A stretch of DNA of 64,000 bases from the NCBI GenBank assembly GCA_036937835.1, contig CM072876.1:3080001-3144000 (forward strand), read 5' to 3'. The position numbers were made by a program, and so were the translations under genes. A model generated the notes under the pieces. It was given only the letters and a program-made list of their open reading frames with translations, made no database searches and was not told where the DNA came from. The number at the start of each line of letters is the position of its first letter. Position 1 is the first letter of the stretch. The DNA is from Pampus argenteus. Its lineage: Eukaryota > Chordata > Actinopteri > Scombriformes > Stromateidae. Shown here in pieces: positions 1 to 13,400 of this stretch.

Positions 1-439
1 TTTGAAGGTTCTGCTCATTAATGTCAACACAGACGTTGTGTCACGTAGCTGCAGTTTATAACCCGTTCAACAAAATCATAACTTTCCGGGGTTTAAAATA
101 CACTTCTCTTTGTTGTCGGCCTAATTCTGTCACAACAACCACAGGTTCAAACTGGAGCTAACAGGCACCAAAACAGGAAGTTCCTACATGTAATTGGCCT
201 CGTACAGGTACATCCTGGTACAGGAGTATCCTCTGACAACCATTAATGTCGGTGTTAAATCAGGTCTACAGCAAGTTAAATGTGAGATACGGTGACATGT
301 AGGTGATTTCTACAGGACGTAGCAGCCGACTTTAATCTAAAACATATGGTGCAGTTTCAGAGAACTCAGGTTTAAACTAGTCTGAAAGCTTAACCTGCAG
401 CAAAGCTAACAGAGACAGAGAGCTGCTTTGAATAATTTC

Positions 440-640
440 TATTTTAATAATTTTAGTCATGTTTGCTGGTTCCAGCTTCTCAAATATGATGATTTGATGC
501 TTCGTTTTGTCATGAATGATTGTAAACTAACTGTATTTTTGGCTTTTTTGGTCGGGCAAAAACATCTGAAGACATGACCTTTAGAAAATTAGAACTTTTC
601 ACTTAATTTTGACATTTAATATATAAATCAAACAAAGTAG
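440..640. repeat. dispersed fish repeat fragment
   Basis: Contains the phrase 'ctggttccagcttctcaaat' followed by a GTAAACTAA/TGGTCGG stretch. Related wording recurs at about 10260-10560, 12300-12700 and 13690-13930, and the family's ATCGATTA-rich end is seen at 53684. It resembles the short interspersed element with a GGGCTGCAAC end that is common in perch-like fish. Family name not assigned. Confidence 0.5.
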
Positions 641-1265
641 AAAACAGCTTTTCATCTTCTGTCTTTGAATTTCTTTGAGTTGAAGTGTATGTTGAAGCAC
701 TTTGAAACTACCTCAGACTATAAACGGTACTCAGTAAATAAACTTTCCTCAGACTGTGTTTGTCCATGTGAAAATAATAAAGAGCATTCAAGACTTGAAT
801 GTGTGTAGCAACACACACACACACACACACGCGCATATATATACACACACAAAGAAAAACAACTTCTTCTAATAACTCGCAGCACAAATAAAAGGCTAAG
901 GCAAAAGAAGTGCTCCTGCATCTAAGGTTGCTTTTAATGCTGAGAATTGATCCACTCCACATCGAAGAGACACACAAAGCACTGAACTACGCATGTGACT
1001 CATGAGCTGGAGTTTCTTTTTACTCCCGACAGCTGGATTGTTTACGTACAAATAACAGCAACTTTCTCTGTTTTTTTAAAATTATTATTATCATCATCAT
1101 CATCATCTTCTTCTACACAACTTGAAAGCATAAAAAATAACGATGCAAGATCGGAACAGTATCTTCTGCACAGATCCTGAAAACTTAAATGTGACACTTG
1201 AATGAGTCATAAAACAGTAAATTACAAAGGCAGCGGAAAAACTCCAGCGTATTAACAGTTTATAT

Positions 1266-1271
1266 TTTATT
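1266..1271 (-). promoter_or_regulatory. SENP6 poly(A) signal
   Basis: A canonical AATAAA on the minus strand lies about 175 nt downstream of the SENP6 stop codon, so it is the likely 3' end signal. No competing open exon lies between. Assignment is by position only. Confidence 0.5.
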
Positions 1272-1443
1272 CAATACAAATTTAAAGGTGTGTTTGATGT
1301 CTGTGGTTAATGGGAGGGAGGAGTTAAGGACTGTTTCAAGACGTGAAACCAGCAGCGTACAATCAGGTTAGCCCCCCCTCCCCCCCGAACCCAGCTGGGC
1401 CTGGTAGTGACGGGGTGAGGAGAAGGAGGAGGGTGCGTTTGTT

Positions 1444-4400
1444 TCAGGGGCTGATGGGTAAGTTTGGCGGCCCGCTCGCCGACCCAGAAGTCTCTTCGAT
1501 CTCGGGCTCTTCAGAGTAGCCGGACGGAGGTTCGACCTGGTCCGACTCCTTTTTGTCCAGTTCTTGTTGCACTTGGATCTTCAGGATCAGCTCTTTGATC
1601 TCCTCGCGCTTCGTCTTCATCCGTTGCTGAGGAAACCACTCCGACAGGTTGACCGGAAGATGAAAACTGGGAATCGGATTCTGAACGGAAAAACAAAAGA
1701 AGAATGATTTTATGAGCGTATCTGCTTTGATTAGAAATCAGGAGAGAAAGAAAGAGGTTTAATTTAAAAAGTTCCTCCTCACCTCGAAGAAGCTCTCCAC
1801 ATACTGCAGGACGTAAACTCCACAGTCGCTGAAGTTATCCTGCTGAGGCACACGTGGGCTGGAGCCCTTCATCATGTCCTTCCCAAAACTCCGCTGAGTC
1901 CCTTTACGCACCTCCCACTCCACCTCCAGGTACCTAAAACAAACACACACCATGTCTCAGTCACCAGCGCTGTTGGTTCTTCTATTTTCTTGAAAATTTA
2001 CACAGTTATGCATCATCCTCGACAATATCAGAAAAATAAGAATCGCTCAACTTACTCTCTGAGAGTTTTCACTACGGTCGATCTGGCTGGACCACGCAGG
2101 GAGTCCATGATGAGAATACAAGGCCTGATGGAGAGAAAACACACACACACACACACACACCGAGTTAACAAACTGCCATCACTTTACACACTTACTCTGC
2201 TCTGTGTGTTTCAGCAGAGCAGTGGCGCCTCCTGTATGTGAAAATGCAGAAGTGCATCCACTCACTGTTTGCAAAGGTTCGGTTTAGAGGCCAAACCAGA
2301 GATGTCAGAGCTGAGAGCGTCTTCAGCCAGAGTCCCGTCTTCACTACACTCATCCTAGACACGCAGAGAACAACACGTTCAAAGTTAACTTCACATCAGC
2401 TCTACGTCTTACTGTTTCATTAAAAGCTCCTTCAGTTCACTCTGACTGACTATCAAAAGAACAATAAAATAAGAAGACGGAGCTGAGGTGGTGCAGAAGT
2501 GGTGTACCTGACAGGAGCTCTGGTCATCAGAGAAGGTGAAGGTGTCGTCGTCTCCGGGTCTTGAACTGTAACAAACACTGATCCGGTGCAACTCGCCTAA
2601 AACAAAAAGCAGACGAAGCAGGATTTTCTAATTTAATCTGAATGTCACGATGCATCTTTATGTTAAAGTATATTTTAGAAGCTCACAGACCGTTTGAAGT
2701 GATTTCTGAACATTGTGTTGCTTTTTTAAATGCTTAAACAATGTTTAATATTTAAAAAACATTAAACGATGCAGCTTAAAAGTTCTTGGATGTTATGTTT
2801 TTTTCATCCTTCTCACTACATCCATGCTCACTATAATTATTGTAGGAATGTCGAGTACACTGTACATGATTTAATGGCTTCAGACATAAAAGCATAGCCG
2901 TGCCGATATAACTCACTCATGAACGGCTGCTCGGTGTCGGTTTGGCCGTTGCTCGATGCCGCAGGAGTACCGGACGCCTCTTGTCCTCCGTCGGTGAAGG
3001 CCGAGTTCTCACCTTCAGTCGGAGCCTCTGCGGGCGCCTCGGGGACGCTGGGGGACAGGTGCTCCGAGGAGCTGTCCAGCCCGTCTCTTTCTGGGGACAG
3101 AGGCCGGCAGTGATCCGGGATGTTCTCCTCCGACGGAGGATCTGCAGCCGGGGCCGAGGCTGGAAACGGGCCGTGGTACAGCGGGTTCTGCTCGTACACC
3201 GCACCCTCGAGGCCCGGGAAGCAGATGACTGCCAAGTACCAGTGAGCTCTGACCACACGAGAGTTAAAAAGAAAAGAAAAGTAGAAGTTATAGCCTGCGT
3301 CCGACTAAAAATGATCTGTTTAATAAAAATCTGAGAAACTCAAGACTTACGACTCATTGATGGGAACAAAAATGAAGTCCTTCTGAAACAGATCCACATG
3401 TCGAGTCCACGTCTTTACCCTGTTGTGCTTCCTTTTCTGGATTCTGGGAAAAAGCCAAAACAAATAAAAAAAAGTAAACATTTAGAAGTGAAAGTAAAGA
3501 TTTCTCAACATTATTATACATTATTTGATGTAAAAAGAAACAACAAAAACACTGTTACACCTCGAGGACAAATACAAATACCTTCAAATAAAGGAGATTA
3601 CTACATCAACACGTGTAAGTAACGTGTGGATACTCACGGCAGGTTTGTGGTGTCGGGAACGTTCCTTCGCTCCCTTTGGTTCAGTCTCTTGTAGAAGAAG
3701 GAGCTGAAAACGTGGATCCTTTGTGCATCTTCTTTTTTCAATTTCTCTAAAACTAAATATCTAAAACATGAAAAGACAAATCTATGAGTTACACTGCTCA
3801 TTTCAGCATGAAAACTAAAAGGAGAAACGTGTATTTTATTGTCTAAAATCAGCTGCAAAATGAAAAAAGAAAAAACAACTTACTTTAAATAAAAGTCTAT
3901 GATAACGTCGTTAAGGAATTCTCCATCATTAAGGCAGTGGAGGTCTTCATTAGTGACTAATATTCCACCTTTGGCAGGAGGAGGGGGATACACCATTAAT
4001 CTGGAAGAAAACAAAAACAAAAACATTTAAAATGTATTATTTATTTCTATTTGTATTGGGACACTTTTCCCGTCAGGGTTGTGCGGTGGCGAGTTGTTGA
4101 AATAGAGGCAAAAACATCTTTTATCTGCTCTACGTCCTCTGAAGAAACCGTCCAACTCAAGGTTACATAACAAGACATAACAACAAGTAGATGATGAACT
4201 GATGACCTTCGTGTATAAAAACGCATCCTGCAATGATTTTTTTTTCTTAGTGCATTAGACTCATTTCTCTTTCTTAAATGTGAAAAGATGCAGTTAAAGT
4301 GACATATTTCAAGATGAAATCACTGAAAAGTGAGGACATTTCAAGCTTCTAGACGTTTCTAAAGCTGCCGTTGGACGTTGACGTTTCTAAACGCAGCAAC

Positions 4401-7400
4401 CGTCACCAACTGTCACTCACTTGACGATCGGTCCGGAGAAAGTGGGCTGGAGGTCGGTCATGTCCTCGTCTTCATCTTCAAAGTAAGCGCTGGTCTGTTG
4501 GCGAGTGGCCATTCGTGTGCGTACTGGCGTCACCACGGTTACCTGTGTGACCTTGCTGACCGGGGTGACCTTGGTAACCGGGGAAACTTGGGAGATTTTG
4601 GGAGGGGTTTGTACTGGCTTCGCCTGCAGGGAGGAACAATGAATTTATTCTATAACCTGTCCCACCAGGAATTAAGACAAACACAACCAACCCTAACCGC
4701 CAGAATCACCACTCCATCTCACTCCCACCTTCTCCTCCTTCTGCTTGGACGCCTTGTTGTAGTTGACCAGTCGGATGTTGGCCTCCTCGAAGGGCAGCTT
4801 GGTGGGGAAGTTGACGAGGTTGTTAGTCCTGCCGATCTCTCCCAGGATGTCCTCCAGGATCATCTGCTCCTTCATCACCAGCCCGTTCTCGAAGATCAGA
4901 ACGATGTACTTCTCATCCGACTCTGGACCAAAGCACAGAGGAGAGTGATTCATAACCTTTAAATATCATTTATAAAATGATCCTCACGTGTCTTTTATCA
5001 TCTGATCTTATCATCTAACTGTATATTTGTAGCTATATTGTACTCACGGTCCCCGGCGCAGTCGTACCACTGGCCTCCTTTCTCGTTGGACATGTTGAGC
5101 TGTGTGCGCAGGCGGACGCACTCCTGCGGCGCCGTCTGGAAGAACAAGACCGGCAGCTTCCGGACGCTGCACCACTCACAGCTGATCAGCTCCGACGCCT
5201 GCAGACAAACTTTCTCAATGCTGCCGTGCTCAGGGACTAAAGAGAAATTTTATAAAGTTAATTTTATAAAAAGGTATATTTGTGAATAATATGTAAAGTC
5301 AGATCCAGTAATAAAAAAAAATATGCATGAATAAATAAATGCATGTATGTGGTTTCATACCTTCGGTTTCAAGCTGGATTTGGTCGATGGAAAACTGAAA
5401 CACACAAAAACAAAAGAGTGAAATAATTAATTTGCATTTCTAGACTCACTAGAACAAACACACACACACACACACACACACACGCTTTAACTGGACTGTA
5501 TTTTATTTATTTTTTATAATTGATCATATTTTATTCAGGAGCCTCCCTGTTTTAAAGTTTGTGTTAATATGCTGTTAATTAAGGCTTTGATTATGAAACA
5601 ACTGAAGGAAGTGTTGAGTTTAATTAACAGCAGCTAAACATGCATATTTTTAGACTCAAAATTAAACTGTTCTAATCTAAGTGAATAAATCTAAACTGGC
5701 AGCGTGAAAAAAATATATATTTATAAAAAATATTAGGCAACAGATAAATGGCTGTGAAGTATAAGTAGTAATAGCATTTTTGGCATCTAGGTCAGTTTTC
5801 AATCAAACCAAAGGATGCAGAGTCTAAGATCACTCACGACGACGGGCTTCGTCACCATCCTGCGTAGAGTTCCTACTCTTACACTCCGACACTCCAGTAT
5901 GATGCTGTCACACTTATCGGACATAAATTTTGGCTTCTTTGTTCTGGGTGAAAACTGCTCGGGGGGTTGATTTCCAAACTGCAAAAACAAATCAAAAAAA
6001 GGAAAGATGTGACTTCAGAGAGAAGTATTCACGTTCTTCAAACTTCAGTGTATTCAATTTTTCGATAGAGATGATAATAATGTGCCTGAAAAAAGCAAAA
6101 GTCAGGAAACTAGTGTGTGTGTGTGTGTGTGGTTTAAATAGGCCAGCAGGTGCTAAATAAAACAACATATATGCCATATATAAAAACCATCTTCTCTCCT
6201 CTCCCACCTGATCTTTCATTCGTGCTCTCCGTGGTATTGTGATCTTCATGTTGACGTCTTCAAAGAACTCTGCGTTCATCTCCTCCTGCTCTCCGGTGCT
6301 TTTCACCGCCGCCTCCACTCTGCCTCCGGAGGGCGCCGGCGAGGAGTGCGCAGAGTCGGCGGGCCGCGGGGAGACGCTGTCTAGTCTGTTGACGCTTCCC
6401 GTGCTGGCGTTGTCGGCCTCCTCCTCCTCCTCCTCGTCGCTGGACAGGACGACTGCGGAGGAAACGTCAGAAAACTCAACACTGTAACGAGGCGTCTGCG
6501 GGTTTGTGATCTCGTGTTTAAGATGGTGATGGACTCACTGGGGTCGTTGAGCTCGTGCTGCTTGGCCGCTGTCGTCCTCTTCCCTTTGGGCGGGTTCCTG
6601 GCTCCGCAGCAGCTCGATGTCCCGGCTAACAGAGGAGACCTGCCGTTGTTCAGAGGCACCAGGGTTCCCTTGGTGCTCGTAATCCGTACGGGCAGAGTCT
6701 CCCCGCGGGGAACCCTAATGGTCGTGCCTGGTTTGTAGAAGTTCTGCGGCAGGTTGTATGTTCCCTGGGGGAGCTGTGATCGGATGGGGGCTCGGGGGGT
6801 TGGCGATGACAGAGCCGCCTGCTGACAGGGCAACAGTGCCGGGCCGCTGCTGCAGTTCTGACACTTGCTGCTGTCCTCGTTCAGCTTGTTGCACTTCACA
6901 CACACCGCCTGGGAGACGTTCGGCCGGAGAGGCTGCCAAAGAAAAACACGTATTTATACGAGATTACTCTGATAAGCCTCCTGGGGGGCAGGAGAACTTC
7001 ATAACAAGCTTTAGAGTCATGTTAGCGTCCACCTGATGTGTTGTTTTACATTTATCCAGAAAATTAGGTTGAAATATCCCCCTTACATTCAGTTTACTGT
7101 GGTAAATATCTGTAATAGTGTTTTATTCATTCGCACCATCACTGCGTTATTAAAAAAGGTCACCGCTGATCACAGCACATTGACAACACTACAGGCTCTG
7201 GATGAAAGCTCAGCTCTACAGCGGCTCTGTGTCTATCTGTGGCTCCGGCTGCAGCGTCGGAGGCGTCGCACCACACCCATAATATCTCATATGCAGGGAT
7301 GGAAATAAGATACTTTGCATTGTGACCTGTATGAGGCTGGAGACGGACTGAGAGGATGATATTCAGCAATGAGATTTCTGGGTATTGGTGTTTTTTTTCT

Positions 7401-10400
7401 TACCTCTGCTGCTTTGACCTGTGAGGGAAAACTCGAGCAGCCCTCCAGCGGCTTCCTCTTCTGCTGGAGGCGCCGTTTGATATTCAGGTTATCCTCTTCT
7501 GAAAAGGTTAAAAATCAATAAAAACAATCAAGACAAAGTCACTTTTTTGTGAATTTATTGATATTACTTACTTGTGAATTACTTATGAACTCTGTATTCC
7601 TATGTTGTATGTACATATCGATACGGCACCCAAATATCGTGATAGTATCATATCAGGAGCATATCTATGTCTAATATTTGGTCCGTTTACAGAGACTTTA
7701 TTAGCTGAGCGAGTGTCTCATTAAGCTCCTCTACTTCCTGGCAGGAAGTCACAGGAGCTTTTAGGATTAATGTGGGAGGCTGGAGATCAGCAGGAAGGAG
7801 GTTCAACAGCTCGAGAATGACTTGGGAGGGATAAATAAAAACTGTGTGATGTACCTGGGATCTCTGGACAGGTGAGGACGATGCTGTCCACTTCTACAGA
7901 TGGCTGCGTGGTGGAGAAGTCGTTTCTGCAGGAGGAGAAATGCACAGTTTGCTCAGTGTAAATAAAAATCACGTTTTTACATATTTACATACACATGCAA
8001 CAGCGACGGGAACCAGTACCTGTATACCACAATGAAACAGCTGAACGATAAAAAACACTAAATCTAAACATCTTTTGTTATTTTCAAATGCAGCATGTCG
8101 TATAAATAGACTCAACATATCTGGGTCAAACGACACTGGATGGTGAGCCACAGGTATTTGACCACGATGTGAAAACTAGAGCATCCGTCCTCTTCCAGGA
8201 TGAGGCCAGATAATCATCAGCCAGAGAGAGAAACGCAGCCCGAAGTTAAATGTTAGAACTGATAAAAGCTTTTTAAAAGAACACTTAAGAACACATATTC
8301 TCTGCGTATATGATGATAAAGCTTTTAATGAATCTTGAATCTTCCCTATTCAAGGCTTTTAAGTATCAAAATTAACACAAACACAAGCAAAACCATATGT
8401 GTGATGCTTTGGAGGCATGAAATTACATCCACTGAGTTCATAAAGAGTCACAAAGTGACTCCGAGAGATGCAGCTGGATTAAAGTCTTACCTTTCTTTCA
8501 AATCAAGGCTGCTTGAAGATAAAAATCAAAGAGAGAAACATCTCATAATTCCTTTGTTTTTGTTTTATTTTTTTATAGCAGACTCGTGTGTAATCCAGAT
8601 GGATGAATATGATGAACCAGAGCAGATTTAAAATCAGAATATCTTGTGTGCATCAAAATACACGTTTAAATTCACATGATACCATCAAATAAAATGAAAC
8701 AAGTGTAACATGAAAGAGAAAAGAAAGCAGCAGAAGTAAGAAAACACAAACAGATCTTTCCATCCAAACACCAGCAGGATGGATTGTCAACCGTTGCTCG
8801 GACACAACGTCTTACCTTTGGACAGGTTTCCGTATTGCGGCGGGCATGTGTGCGTGCTGGAAGTGTCGCCCCTGTAAGACGATTCCTTGTGAAGGTGCTG
8901 GACTGATGATGAAATAGTTGGTTCTGTTGGGGATCGGGGAGGACGTTGCTACTGTTAGAGGGACCTCGCTGCAGGAGAGGAGGAGAACGTAAAGTCAAAC
9001 CGTTTCAGTGATGCTCACATGACATTTTACAGTGTAAATATATGAAGCACATATTAAGTACAATTTACAGAGGAAGCAATAAACCACAATTTATCTTGAT
9101 TTAAACTTTTGCAATATCTATAAAGTTAGCTACAATAAAACTGTTTATAACCTTTCTTCATTTAGTCATTATTTTATTTACTAACTTTATTTTTTCAGTC
9201 CCAAACCGCTTGACGATAATCATATTTCACACTTTTCGAGCCGTGAGGCAACGCTGCAAAATTAAAAAGCAAATGTAAAAATAACAGCTGTGTTTATATG
9301 AACCGTACCTGAGCCTTTTGGGCGCCAGCTTGTTCAGAGACCTCATGTGATTATTTGGCCGGTTTTCATACGTTCTCAAGGGTTCAGAGGAAGTGAAGTG
9401 CCTAAGAGTGGGAGACTGAAGAGACGACGCACGGGTGAAGAAAAACTGTTCAATTCATGTAAACATGTTATACACACCGAGCAAAGAGCTGCTTTAATTC
9501 CCTACAGGTGTGTTTTATCTGACATAAATCTAATCTATGTTATCAACCAGATGCCAACAGCCCACAGGCGGTCACACTTCCTCCCAGAACAACAACAACA
9601 ACAACAACGATGAAAATGATCCCCTGGGCTACAAACTAACACTGCTGGGCCGCTTTTGCCTGCGGGGCTGACAACAACAGTCAGGAAGTGACGGTTTTTA
9701 CCTTTTTCTCCTCGGGCGAGGTCGGCTGCTGCTGCCTGTCCATCTCCTCTATGGTCACCACGTTCCCACTGAGAGGAAACAAGAATCAAATCGTGTGTGT
9801 GTGTGTTTTCTGCGTTAAGACAGTTTAATCAACATTAAACTCAGTAAAAATGTGTGTGTGTGTGTGTAAATATGTATCAGTGCAGAATAAAATGACCTCT
9901 CTGGATTGTAGGGTTTGACCGATATGATACAGTTTTAATACTCAATGTGCTGACAGATTGTTTTTTTTCATAATCAAAAACATTAATATGAATCTAATGT
10001 TCCCGACTGATACAGAAGCTGATTTTACAGCATATTTAATTTAGATTTTATGTATTTATCTGTAAAAATAAAGCTGTGAATGGTTTTTAATCAATTAACT
10101 TCCCACAAAGTTGATCGTCATTGCTGCAGACGTCCCTCATACTAAAACCCGCCTACAAGAGCTCTGATTGGTCAGGAAACAGTGATCAACGAGCACCAGC
10201 AAACCCGACACTAACTGTCAATCAATAAATCAATCAGACCTTAAACAGATGATTCTGACAAACCGATCAAGCATTTTCTCTGGTTCTAGTTTCTCAATTG
10301 AGGATTTGCAGCTTTTATATCAATTTTAATCGATTAATTATTTGGGTTTGAACTGTTTGGATAAAAACGCGCAATTTAAAGACGTCAACTTTGGCTCTGG

Positions 10401-13400
10401 AAACTTTTTCACTATCCTCTTAACAGTTTAAAGACTAAATTAATCGAATACATTAACAACCAATTTAGGGGTTTCAGTGAAAATACTGTGATTCTTCTGT
10501 CCTGCTGATTGATTTAATAATTTAATATGAGCCAACATATCGGTCCAACCCTAGCAGATACCAACTGGTACAACAGAAGAGAGGATTTACATGCAGACAG
10601 CGTTTAATGTGACCACACAGATCCGTACTGCTGCATCAAAAAAGAGCAAAAAAAGGGCCAGTGAGTATATATCATCAGAGACAGGAATAGCCTGCTCATC
10701 AGCTGATGTGTCACTGGGGTCTTTCCTGTATTATCTGGAGGCAGAGCTGTGTGGTGGAGAAGTGATGCAGTGCAGCGTCGGAGGGCTGGAGAAGTGCTTA
10801 CTCATGTCTCCTTTCCTCTTCACTGTCACCAGAGAGAGAAAAGCTCCAGTTGTGCTTGTACCCTCCATCTCGCCTGGTCTCTGATCTATCCAGGGCTTGA
10901 ATTGAATAATAAACCAGACTCACGTCAGTAAGGGGACACAAGACCAAGACATCAGCTGAAATGACGCCGTACGTCAGGGCAAAGAGAAACCTCGGCTTCC
11001 TTGCTAATAGTCAACTGTAAAAGGCATCATTTTAGAAATATCAGAAATACACTCGTGTCATATTATTAGATTTTCTTTAACTTGTTGATAGTCAATAAAC
11101 ACGTGTGATAAAAAAACTCCAATTGTTTATCTGTGACATAAGTGAACACTACAAACTCCAGCCTCTAAGTAGCCCCAGCAAGGAAAAAAAAAATCTGATG
11201 CTGGTTATGAGAAATTAACATAATGTTAATTGAAAAGCTGATAGTCGGTTCATATAAGAAGGAAAACGTCCACATTACAGACTACGGGGCAGGAAGAACA
11301 TAAATACTTAAAAAAAGAAGGAATTATATTACCAATATAACTGTTTTTATTCTTCAAAACAAATGAAAGGTGAAGTAAAGTTAAGGATCCAATTATTGAT
11401 TCCTACAGAAACTAGTTGAGGCTCTTCGTCATACATAATTAGCCGGTACAAGGTTTAATTTACTACCAAAATAAGGTTTTATGAAGTTTTTGGGTTTTTT
11501 TTAATTAGAGAGAAACATTTAAAAATAATTATTGCATGATGATCAAAACTCTGCAGCTATTAACAGGATCAATTAGTCAGTTTTTAGCTGCAAGCTATGC
11601 TGCTAAGACGCTGCTAGCACGCTGCTAAGACGCGGCTAGCACGCTGCTAACACTCTGCTAGCTCACTGCTAACGCCTGCTGTCTGTTTCTTTCTTTTTCT
11701 TTATCTATTAAACCCCAAAACTATGAAACACATGACTTATAGATATCAGGGAAGCCGTCGCATTAAATATTTTTAAAACATATATTTTCATTTTAGCGTT
11801 TAGCTAGCGACGACTCTCCAGATGCCTTAAATTGCCTTTGTTTCACATAGATGTTGTATTTTACCTGATTTTAGGAATTTTCTTATTTATTTTTTACATT
11901 TTCATTATTATTATCATCATCATCAATAAACTTTATTATTATGTTGAATTCTATATATTTCGTTGTCAGTTTTAAATGTATTTTTATCATTTCTGCCTCC
12001 TCCAATAAAACGTCATTAAAAAGGACACGAACCAGTTCTCAAAGTATGAAATAAATAAATCTATAAATATTTATCGTCTGCTGGATGTTGTTGAGCCGGG
12101 AACAGTTGCTGCTTTGCCACAACAGCTTCCTGTTTCCTCCGAAAAAAACCAACTGAAATGTGTGAAGGGGAAAATAAAACAGTGAATATCAAAACACACA
12201 GCCGAGGATTCAGATGTGGAAGGTTGTACTAAATTAAATAAAACAGAAAATAATAACATTTTGATTATCAAAATTTGGGCAAGGTTATTTTTGTTTTGTC
12301 TATAAAATGTCAGAAAACGGTGGAAAAATGTCAATCACTGTTTCCTAAAGCCATAAATTGTCTCGACTAATAATCCACAACCCAAAAATATTCATCTTAT
12401 TGTCACAAAAGACTAAAGAAATCAGAAAACACTCAAATTTAAGCAGCTGGGATCAATTAAAATCAGTTTTTAAGCATAAATGCTAAACATTTCCTGGTCC
12501 CTGCTTCTCATATATGATGATTTGTGGCTTGTTTTTAATTAGGATATATATGCAATTCATTGATTTTTTAGTTTTGGACTATATATGGATTAAAAAAAAG
12601 CAATTTAAGGACATCACTTTGGGCTCTTTTAGGAAGTTCAGTCATTTCCTATTTTTCTTTTTGATGTTTCATGGACTAAACAACAATAATCTAATCAATA
12701 ATGACACAAAAAGCTAATGGCAGCCCTTATAAATACACTGCATCTTGTGAGTCTTCTGCACCTCCTCTTAAGTCCTGCTGCTTTAAACCCACAGAGCCAA
12801 ACTGAGCCCGGTGACCTCACAAACCTCACCTCCATAATCATGTTAATGCATGTTATCCATCTGGCTGCGAGCCCAGCAGGTAAACATTACTTAAAAAGCG
12901 CAGTCTCATGAGACTCAGTTCCAGTCATTTCATTCACTCGTGTGCCTAAAATACAAACCATAAAAGCTGCATCTTTCCCTTTGCCCAAAACCAAAATTGT
13001 GAGCTTGTATGTATGTATATAAAATGTTTCTACGCTCCTCTGTGCAGCTGCAGTCGTGGATTAGTAGACAAAAAAAAAAATCTGCTGCCTGCTTTTAGTG
13101 AATTATCCATTCCCGAAGCTTCCTCCAAAAACTTTAAAATCATATATTAGATTATGATCACAGAGCTTTTCTGCACAAACCTAATTGAGCCTGTTCCCGT
13201 CTCTTCCAGCTAATACACACTGACAGCCACAAAAATCTGGGAGGTTTATGTTTGGCTCCATTTACTGGCTTTCATAAATCACAACAAACGCTCCGATAAT
13301 GTTACCGAGGAGGATATTTAGATTCCTGCCGAGCTTTAGTACACTCAATATAACAAAAAGACAAATCCATGATCGGGGATCTCTGACAACGGCTACAGCT

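Larger units (their letters stand above)
1..1443. other. 3' flank of SENP6, no gene seen
   Basis: No supportable coding exon. It contains a CA tract at about 810-830, a TCA/TCT trinucleotide run near 1090-1115, a dispersed-repeat fragment at about 440-640 and the SENP6 3' UTR up to the poly(A) signal at 1266. The short open frames here run through simple repeats. Confidence 0.6.

Noticed and set aside
2942..3334. Plus-strand open frame of 130 codons
   Set aside because: Antisense shadow of the GC-rich SENP6 exon 2927-3248 that carries the catalytic His.
4378..4962. 194-codon plus-strand open frame
   Set aside because: It is antisense to two SENP6 exons (4421-4623 and 4729-4922), which have splice sites and family matches on the minus strand.
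10926..10957. 32-nt exon candidate with good acceptor and GTGAGT donor, proposed as the missing SENP6 exon
   Set aside because: It would leave an intron of only about 50 bp before 10873, gives the wrong phase, and does not encode the conserved segment.
12071..12140. Possible extra SENP6 exon with Gln-rich coding
   Set aside because: An acceptor-like site exists upstream, but no GT donor follows before the frame closes, and there is no similarity to the SENP6 N-terminus.
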